64,000 nt of DNA, taken from NCBI GenBank assembly GCA_963971425.1, contig OZ020520.1, forward strand, positions 4,754,553 through 4,818,552, in the 5' to 3' direction. Origin of the DNA: Bryoerythrophyllum caledonicum (taxonomy: Eukaryota > Streptophyta > Bryopsida > Pottiales > Pottiaceae). The translations under genes were made by a program, and so were the position numbers. The notes below the pieces were generated by a model. It ran no database searches. It saw nothing but the letters and a program-made list of their open reading frames with translations, and had not been told where the DNA came from. This document shows positions 57,214-64,000 of this stretch, one piece after another (within the stretch, counting starts at the first letter, position 1; each line of letters starts with the position of its first letter).

Positions 57214-57713
57214 TGGACCGACTCAAAAATATAGACAAGGTCAGAGAATATTTCATAAAATCAAACGCAAAAAAAACAATGCACTTGACCACAGAATTAA
57301 GAAGAGTTTATTAATATTTCAGAAAATTAGTTGCGCGCTAGGTCACTAAATTCTGAAGCTAAGGTAAGCTAACTAACAAACTAACCTCCGGATGGAACGC
57401 ATGCACGATCCTTGTGAGGAGGCAAGGGCTTGTTGGGGAGATCTTTGCCATCAAGAGTCATTGGCGTTCCCGGTCTTGAAGAAGAATTGCCTCTTCGACC
57501 GCACTTTGCAACCAAACCCTTCGACTTTGACGTTGGAGACTTCGTCTACTTCAAACCAGAATTTTTGCTGCTAATCTTCAACCTCTTCGATTTTGGGCTT
57601 TCATGTGGGACGGCAGTTCTAGTAGAAACCACCGTGACTGCCTTTAGGGGTACCGGCTTGACGACGCCTAAATAAGGAGTGAGCGGTCCCCCAGCAGCAA
57701 GGTCCGCCGAGAG

Positions 57714-58345
57714 ATGAGGAGGTTAGACGGTATTTGGCTTAGGAGCTGCCAGAGAAGTGCGGACAGCCCGGACGATTGTTTCAATTGGTGGTTGCTTGGC
57801 CAAATTGACGACAACAGAACCGGCGGGCATTGCCTCTTCCAGTCCTTGATGCAACACTTTTGGCTCCGTAAACTGAAGTTCTTCGCCGATCGAGGTAACT
57901 GGATGGTCAACGTTGGCCTCCTCAGGATTCAATCCGATATCACGATCCGACAACTCGTCGTCCAATAAATCAAGTACTTCCATCGAATGCCGTGAACTAG
58001 ACGGCTGGGTGGAATTAACCACGAAGTCCTCCACTATTGCCACCCCAATACGAGAAACACCACCGAAATTGAGCAATTCTCGTTGAGGCATGAGAATTAG
58101 AATTCGATGGAACGCTTTCTTGCAAATCAGCCTTCAAAGCCTCGCCCTCCGGTGCAGACAATAAATTGCCTCCAAGTTGAGTAGCTCCAACTGTAGAATC
58201 AGACTAGTGAGGCCAGGTGATTCGATTAGGTACACTAGGCGGCTCCGGCAGAAAGGACATATTCTTCACGCGCTCCTTTGCAATAGCAACGTCTCCTTCC
58301 TCGCGCACAAACTCAATCACAATTGTTTTTGCCCGTAGAGCACAA
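57714..58345 (-). pseudogene. unknown coding segment, acidic linker
   Basis: RAKTIVIEFVREEGDVAIAK and ERVKNMSFLPEPPSVPNR are followed by an in-frame TAG, GATQLGGNLLSAPEGEALKA, a frame change near 58090, then FGGVSRIGVAIVEDFVVN and the acidic VLDLLDDELSDRDIGLNPEE. Domain not recognised. Confidence 0.45.
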
Positions 58346-58383
58346 ATACGATAAACTCAGTCAGAGTTCCGCTAAAAAAATTT

Positions 58384-58400
58384 GTCGGCTGGCAGCTGAC
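58384..58400. repeat. palindrome family member 4
   Basis: GTCGGCTGGCAGCTGAC, one arm mutated. Confidence 0.85.
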
Positions 58401-58559
58401 GGGATGCAATGACAACAATCGGTAAAAGCAGGACTAAAAAGAATAGCAAGCACGACAAGGGATAAGAAAACCAACCAAGGCCAAAGCTGTGACATTTCCA
58501 CCAGCCCACGCATTGAAGACGGTCAGGTTCGATTCTTTCACCGCCAAGGTGGGACCCAA

Positions 58560-59229
58560 AATTGCGGTGAGCAAATCCATACAAGGATTGCACACATCTC
58601 CACACAGCTCTCTGTCGAGGACGTCACGGCGTCATCATAGGCAGGATGAAGAGGCTTTGACAACCTCATCACCTTCTTGAACTGGCTGAATCTTTCACGC
58701 TCATCGCTCGGCTTGTTGTAGAGGATTCCGACGTTAGCCAGAGGTCTGTCGTACATGGCCGATACCTTAAACTTCTTGCTACTGTCAGGGAGGTAGCGAA
58801 TAGTGTGGACGGCACAAACCCCAGTCGAACTGCGGCGTTCCATCTCAATTTGAAAGCTGGAGTTGTTGTCAATTATAAGAATTGTAGGAGCAAAGAGCTC
58901 ACACTGATCATCATCACTCCCCCGCAGCACCCTCTGTACAACTGCTTTGAGCCCGTCTGTGCCGATTAAGATCGATTCCCCTGCTTCGTCAAATCCAAAC
59001 ACAACGAACATCTCGCAAGCCCCCTTCTTGAGTTGGACTTCACCAATTTGACAAGCCCCTTCGCAACACGAACCTCGTAGCGAACGGCGAACTCATCAAC
59101 AAGATCCTCATCACATAGAACGGCGTACTTCTTAACGGCCGCCGAAAACTCTCGTGGGGCCTCAGAAGTTGTTGAAGTAATACCGTTGTTCCTAACCTTG
59201 AGGAATGTTATGCCGGCATCGCACTGCAC
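58560..59229 (-). pseudogene. unknown coding segment of the decayed locus (d)
   Basis: Two overlapping frames join by frameshifts near 59225 and 59010: CDAGITFLKVRNNGITST through YEVRVAKGLVKLVKS, then MFVVFGFDEAGESILIGTD, APTILIIDNNSSFQIEMER and DERERFSQFKKVMRLSK. This is protein-like with alternating strands and helices; no family recognised. Confidence 0.5.
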
Positions 59230-59753
59230 TCCAACTCGCGTGTGATGTTATCAATGGTTTCATCGTTGATACCCTTCTCAGCAACAAGCAACGTAAACTG
59301 CTCATACGCCCACAGAGCATAAGTGGCCTCTCCAGGCTTTTTCAGTGGATAATTGCGGTACTTTAGCATCAATTCGTTTTTTATGATGTAGTTCATCATC
59401 ACATCTTTAATCCACGATTTCATCGACACACCAACGGCCTCTTTCTCCTTTCCTGCGTTGACCTTAATATAAACCTTCTTAACCAGGATTGCCTCAGCCA
59501 GCTTCATGGAGTCCTCGTTACATAGGTTGACGAGGTACAAAAGGTCCGTGTGCGTGATGTCCTGTTGCAAAATTTGAGGAATCTGGAGAGGAGGTTGTCC
59601 ATTCTCCCCAATTAATTGACCCATCTGTAAGGCAGTGAAAACCACTTGCCACTTGTTGTAGAGGTCATCTGGAACGCAAACCAGGGGCAACTTTTGTGTC
59701 TCCACGACTTTAGCCTTACTCATGATTACAGTGAGGTGATTCTTGTAAAATTC
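59208..59753 (-). pseudogene. unknown coding exon downstream of a palindrome-bearing intron
   Basis: The acceptor TTGCAG at 59754 precedes EFYKNHLTVIMSKAK. The exon stays open for 180 codons: CVPDDLYNKWQVVFTALQMG, ITHTDLLYLVNLCNEDSMKL, KSWIKDVMMNYIIKNELMLK. The matching donor is at 59880 (GGAAG|GTATTA), so the intron is 127 nt, phase compatible with DHAAWK|EFYKN. Confidence 0.6.
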
Positions 59754-59802
59754 CTGCAACAATCACAAAGAATACAAGTAGGTGTCATGGGATGTCAAGA
59801 CT

Positions 59803-59818
59803 TCGGCTGGCAGCCGAC
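59803..59818. repeat. palindrome family member 5, in the 127-nt intron
   Basis: TCGGCTGGCAGCCGAC, inside the intron 59754-59880, about 50 nt upstream of the acceptor. Confidence 0.88.
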
Positions 59819-59880
59819 AATCAGAAATACATGATCAATAATGCCCAAAACTTAAACAAGCAAGTGAGCAGTGATAATAC

Positions 59881-60616
59881 CTTCCAAGCAGCATGGTCTT
59901 TAAGCTTGTCAACGCGACCGAGCTCCAGCCACCTTTCCCTCATTCTCCGAAACTGGGGAACATAGGTCTCTTCCGCTTTCTTCTCAGCAACATCAACGTT
60001 CAGGAGGTTTGAAATTTTTACCAGGTCGTCTTGGGTATTCGACTACAGAACAATAATGTCCCACTCCATGAAATACTTTGCTCTAGAGGATTCGGGGTCC
60101 TCTATATTCCCCAGCTCTTTACATACAGAGTACGTGTGTTGCCCACCTATGATGAACCAATGACAATTGGGATCGTCATACCACCTGTAGGTCTGCCCTT
60201 CAAATTGCACCTGGTCGTCCATTACCTTTGGCGCGCTTCTGCGAAGAAGTTCGATACCTTTTAATTCCTTGCAACTCTGAGCACAACATGGCCGTGGCCT
60301 GTGCACGTAGAGGAACGTAGTACAGTGGCAGTTTTGCCCGCCATAGACCCACGGCCTTGTAGATGACTCGGAGTTGGTCGAGGCGCTTGTCGACGAGTTC
60401 AAGGTAAACCATTCCGTGGGGAGCAAGGTGGATCTTAGACAAATGAATCTTAACTGGCAAAACCTGCTGCCTATATGGATAACAACGCCCAAATCCCTTC
60501 TTGATTGTGTTATACATCTCCTCCTCTACCTCCTTACTGTTGGTATTGGATGAGAGGTTGTTCAGACATACGAGTGCTTCAGCCACAGTCATCACCTTTG
60601 CAATTTTCTTAGATGC
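59881..60616 (-). pseudogene. ParB/sulfiredoxin-like segment
   Basis: The minus strand encodes MTVAEALVCLNNLSS, HGMVYLELVDKRLDQLRVIY and VGLWRAKLPLYYVP, then after a frameshift near 60285 VQFEGQTYRWYDDPNCHWF followed by IIGGQHTYSVCKEL. The FxIxGGQHxYxxxKEL pattern resembles the GxHRxxA box of ParB N-terminal and sulfiredoxin domains, with threonine in place of the usual arginine. The frame meets an in-frame TAG (60045-60043) and resumes SNTQDDLVKISNLLNVDV to the donor at 59880. Similarity to ParB is weak and motif-level only. Confidence 0.45.
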
Positions 60617-61205
60617 TCACTTCTTTGGAACCTTTGATGGCGACACCTCCGTATCAGGTGCTCCAGCAACAACAGTCAGTGCGGAATTGCTTGCCTTCTT
60701 TGAGGCCCTTGGTTTCTTCACCACTTTACGTTTGCCACGCCCCTCAAATCCACCATTCAGCTCCACTCTTTGGTCCTTTTCCTGCATTAAGCAGTCCATC
60801 AATTCCGTACGGTTCTCTAGATACACGTCGGTAAACTGCATGCCCACCTCTTGTGCCGAGGTGCATAGCTCTTGTGAGCACAGGGCCCAACAGATTCTTA
60901 CAACATAAGACTCCAGGTCGTCATCGGCCACTCAAACCTTCACCTTCAGTAAGAGTCGAATGAAGTCGTCATCCTCAGGGTCTTCCATAATACTCATCAC
61001 GGCGACCAGGTTTCCACCAAGAAAACTCTTGCCCATGTGTTTCCCGATAATACCCATTTCAGTCACCTTCTTCGGCCTCCAAGTAATGCCCCATTCTGTT
61101 AATTCCGGACGAGCCTCAAATGTGGCTTTCGGTAATTGATTATCGAGCCAGACTGCCTCGTCCTCACTAATACACTGCCCAAACAGCCACTTGAGCTTAC
61201 TCAAC
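60617..61205 (-). pseudogene. unknown coding segment with in-frame TGA codons
   Basis: KLSKLKWLFGQCISEDEAVW, RPELTEWGITWRPKKVTEMG and VMSIMEDPEDDDFIRLLLK are followed by TGA at 60934-60932. The same frame continues VADDDLESYVVRICWALCSQ to SPSKVPKK, meets a second TGA at 60619-60617, and runs on in frame as ASKKIAKV into the next segment. Both TGAs could derive from CGA by C-to-T change. No family recognised; the end is Lys-rich and could be a nuclear signal. Confidence 0.5.
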
Positions 61206-61258
61206 TTGCGCAACAAGATTGCACGCAATGTTGGTAAGACGCATCATTGTGGTATATC

Positions 61259-61275
61259 GTCGGCTAGCAGTCGAC
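61259..61275. repeat. palindrome family member 6
   Basis: GTCGGCTAGCAGTCGAC, about 55 nt upstream of the next coding segment on the minus strand. Confidence 0.85.
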
Positions 61276-61290
61276 ACTTAAGAATATCAT

Positions 61291-61308
61291 GGATTGGCAG
61301 CCGACGAC
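61291..61308. repeat. palindrome family member 7 (half decayed)
   Basis: GGATTGGCAGCCGACGAC; the left arm is degraded. Confidence 0.7.
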
Positions 61309-61403
61309 AGTGCACATGCGCTACTATATCTTACAATATGACATACGATTTAAACTTCCTGCACTCAATTACTGAACTACTTCATCGATAATAAATACAG
61401 CTT

Positions 61404-61424
61404 GTCGTCGACTGGCAGCCAACG
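61404..61424. repeat. palindrome family member 8
   Basis: GTCGTCGACTGGCAGCCAAC, both arms with changes. Confidence 0.75.
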
Positions 61425-61639
61425 GTGAAAGAGAAACATACCTATCAATTGAAGACCTTATGTCGGCTGTTGCAAAATATTTGTCGGCTTGTGGCTTGAA
61501 CTCTAGCACTGCAGCTCCTCCGCCTCGTTTTGCCTGGTGGGTGCTGCTCCACTACTTCCTTCAACTGCCGGAAAGACAACATCGGCTAGCCGTGGACAAG
61601 TTTAGATCAAAACTAGGAAAAACTTAATCTAACCCTCAA

Positions 61640-63030
61640 GCTGCTCAACTAAACCAGGAAGAGCAGAATGCAAATGACCCGGTTTGGTGGAAACCTCACC
61701 TTTTATACCTCGTCGAATTAGAACGTCGCAACCGTTCGATCATCTTCCATCCATAATCAACAGGCCATCAAAGAGTCTGGGTAGTCCAATAGATTACATC
61801 CAACCAGCTGGATTTTGAAGAGGCATTTTTAATTTCATTTGAAATTCTATTCTATTTTATTTTTTAATATTCAAATTTACTTATCTTTTTAGTATTCTGA
61901 TGTAAATTTCCTATTAATATTCTAATTTAAATTTTCTTAAATATGTCTTTTACAAATTTATTTTCTTTTGGTAATTGCTTTCCAATTTGTCTCCTAATCT
62001 TGACTAACACTAGGCTTTCAATTTCGTCTCTTTCATCCTCGTCATTTTCATATTATAATTATTTCTCAAACTTCCATTCAAATTCCTCTTGAACATCTAT
62101 TCGAAATTCTTATTGAAGTTTCACATTCGATTCCGTTTGAATTTGAATTTGAAGTCCAAGAATGAACAGGCGCGAATATCTGGGAGCGAATCTCTGAACG
62201 TAATTCTGGCGCAAAATTTCAAAGTCGAATTTTGCGCACATTATTCAGCTGAGTGAGGGATATCATCGCATCTACTGCAAATTCTCTGTCATTTCTGTTC
62301 TACTTCTTTTTAGTGCATCTGCCCTCACACGCTTTCTTGTCGCATAGTTTCTGTCTTAGCTTAGATCGTCCAAATTGCACTATTTTGCACAGGCTTTTTT
62401 TGACATTCCTACATTGTGTAGCATGTTGACAATCACTTTCTGGAAGTAGGCGTTCATTTATGGTGCAGTTGTGTGTCCATTGCATTCTCCAATTAGGCCT
62501 CAGATTCCATTTCATGTAAAATCGTACTTAAATTTTGTGCAATCCATAAGGGTGTCCACGTGTTTCCCAAGTTGTACTACTCTCGCGAGATATCTGCTCA
62601 ATCCTTCAATTGTCCCGTTTCAACCCAAATACTGCGTCATTTTTTGATTCCTTGGAGACTCTTGCTTGATGATGTATGAGCTCAACCTTGTTGCTTCATT
62701 TTCCTATTGTATGAGCGTTAATTACCTGAATACTTGGAGTCCTGATACCCTAAACACTGGCAGCCCAATTTGTGCACAAAAGTGCTCCTTCCCAATTTGT
62801 TTATGCATTACATGTAATCACGAACAAGTTCTTTCCGATTCTCAATTTCCCATGTCTAGTGCGAAAGCACTGAAACCCATAAAGCAGTTCACCCAAAATC
62901 CTAAACCCTAATTCTGAACTCTAAATCAAAACTCTAAAGCATTGATTTTGACTCACTGGCGCTTACATTTGCCTTTATCCTATTTGTGCACCATTCTCCA
63001 ACTGAGAAGTACTCCATAGGTCGTTGTTTG
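61640..63030. other. AT-rich, no gene seen
   Basis: T-rich sequence at 61.85-62.1 kb with AATTTCTATT-type runs. Possibly a long intron of the decayed locus. Confidence 0.45.
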
Positions 63031-63040
63031 TGACAAATTT

Positions 63041-63060
63041 TGTCGGCTCCCAACCGACGA
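63041..63060. repeat. palindrome family member 9
   Basis: TGTCGGCTCCCAACCGACGA, between the 63.2-63.8 kb coding segment and the rest of the locus. Confidence 0.8.
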
Positions 63061-63163
63061 AGCTTGGTTGGCATTCCAAAACATGGATTGCGGACCCATT
63101 TTATCGTTCATTAAGAACAGAAAATCGGGTTGATGGAAGCCCCAAAAAAGTGTTAAAGTCGCC

Positions 63164-63760
63164 CTAACTCACTCGGGCCTCTACTTTGCTGGTCGCGCAA
63201 TTGTTCAGAAAATCATTCTGAGGGATCCATGGATTATTCGTGTTAAGGTGATCGAAGTATCCAATTTGATGGAAATGCCGATTTTGTTCCAAACTGATGG
63301 TTGAACCATGCTTCGCGAATGTTGTGGTCGGTCAATCAATTGGGAGGCGGTTGACCTTCGGCCATTTGCTGTCATTGACGAACTCACTGAGGATCCAACC
63401 GAATCCACATTGCAACTTGTTGAGGATATCAAACTGGTTCAGTCGTTCCAGAACCTTCGTGACGGCATTGAGGTGGCCCCCCTTGTTGATGTCATGGATC
63501 AAAATTGTTGTGCAGGCATTGGAATTATCAACGAGTGCTCTCCAAAGGGTTCGTGGGAAGGTGTTGCAAGTTGTAGGGTCAGTATTCCTCCGGAAGACAC
63601 TCAATTGCCATTAAATGCTTCTAAAGGAAACCGCTCCGAGTTCGTTCCCATAGAGACTTGCCATTTTTTCTAGAATCACTAAGTAATCCACAAATACTAA
63701 GGACCAATCCACCGGATCCTCATTCTCACTCGTTCTACAACTATTTCTAAATCCTTCCAG
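63164..63760 (-). pseudogene. unknown coding segment at the 5' end of the decayed locus
   Basis: One minus-strand frame runs from about 63760 to TAG 63166-63164: DWSLVFVDYLVILEKMASLY, then TAA, WQLSVFRRNTDPTTCNTFP, TLWRALVDNSNACTTILIHD, LQCGFGWILSEFVNDSKWPK, then TGA at 63334-63332, and PTTFAKHGSTISLEQNRHFH, GYFDHLNTNNPWIPQNDF. The TGA replaces what could be CGA and the TAA what could be CAA. Not recognised, but clearly former coding sequence; it may be an upstream exon of the 53-61 kb locus. Confidence 0.5.
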
Positions 63761-64000
63761 ATTCCGGATTCTTACAATAGTTTCCGGATCCTTCCGGATT
63801 TCGGACTTGTTCCCTAGTTTCCGGATCACTCCGGATTCCAGATAACTTTAGACGGAGTTCCTTCAGTACTTTTTAAGCAAGTGGCCGGATTGCCACTGAT
63901 CATGTTTTGTGTAAGTGGCGGGATTCCCCACTGTCTTGTGACTTAAAGTGGCTAGACACCCACTGCCTCAAAACTTATAGTGGCTAGACACCCACTTTCC
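63715..64000. repeat. TCCGGA-rich and AGTGGC repeats at the window edge
   Basis: TTCCGGAT recurs at least five times in 63755-63840, and two copies of AGTGGCTAGACACCCACT follow at 63947-64000. The window cuts the array. Confidence 0.75.

Noticed and set aside
60617-61228. UGA recoding (selenocysteine-type or readthrough) in the decayed locus
   Set aside because: Frameshifts in neighbouring segments show general decay, and C-to-T change from CGA explains the stops more simply.
61450-61617. Plus-strand frame MSAVAKYLSACGLNSS
   Set aside because: It is only 55 codons, is opposite to the strand of all neighbouring coding relics, and includes decayed palindrome words.
52620-63060. Dispersed palindromes as a CRISPR-like array
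   Set aside because: Spacing is kilobases rather than regular tens of bases, the copies diverge, and the setting is a plant nuclear locus.

Overview
This is a nuclear window from a green plant. The spliced genes include an MLO seven-transmembrane protein, an EFFECTOR OF TRANSCRIPTION (ET) GIY-YIG protein and a plant-type quinone oxidoreductase, and introns, LTR retrotransposons and MITEs are abundant. ET and MLO fit any land plant. The very high transposon load, and a retroelement type so far reported from charophyte algae and dinoflagellates, make a non-seed plant or other streptophyte plausible, but the species cannot be fixed from sequence alone.

Layout. 0.16-4.46 kb: a damaged Ty1/copia element with 169-bp LTRs and a GCTAA target duplication, containing a 200-N gap. 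5.3-7.2 kb: three successive tandem-repeat arrays (85, 18 and about 44 bp units) leading into a small unknown gene. 7.57-8.12 kb: a MITE. 8.39-10.94 kb (-): a four-exon ET gene. 13.20-15.60 kb (-): a six-exon quinone oxidoreductase. 18.6-36.3 kb: an MLO pseudogene whose last exon is split by a copia element, which is itself split by a Ty3/gypsy element. 36.6-43.4 kb: degenerate repeats, a PIF/Harbinger transposase relic, and a long-inverted-repeat transposon containing two further MITEs. 44.86-48.87 kb (+): the apparently intact 13-exon MLO paralogue. 50.0-52.5 kb: a CACTA-type MITE abutting an alcohol-dehydrogenase fragment, a foldback element and an AT-rich array. 52.6-63.9 kb (-): a decayed multi-exon locus with FCP1-like and ParB-like motifs, and a palindrome family seen only here, at least partly in its introns.

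The outstanding object is the Ty3/gypsy element at 23.05-32.71 kb. On the minus strand a single reading frame of about 2,395 codons, interrupted only by two UAG codons, encodes gag, then an aspartic protease joined to a complete C5 cytosine DNA methyltransferase, then reverse transcriptase, RNase H, a DD35E integrase and a C-terminal PHD finger. The second UAG lies in the context UAG-CAA-UCA, which matches the classical CARYYA readthrough motif, and the downstream frame has no AUG before the reverse transcriptase core. The element looks young: its terminal repeats are nearly identical, all visible catalytic residues are present and no frameshifts are seen. It therefore combines a writer of DNA methylation with a probable reader of chromatin in one mobile element, and its terminal repeats are arranged out of register.

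Nesting order gives a history: MLO duplication and decay, then copia insertion, then the DNMT-gypsy insertion. Several coding relics in the window are broken mostly at codons explicable by C-to-T change, as expected in a heavily methylated genome.
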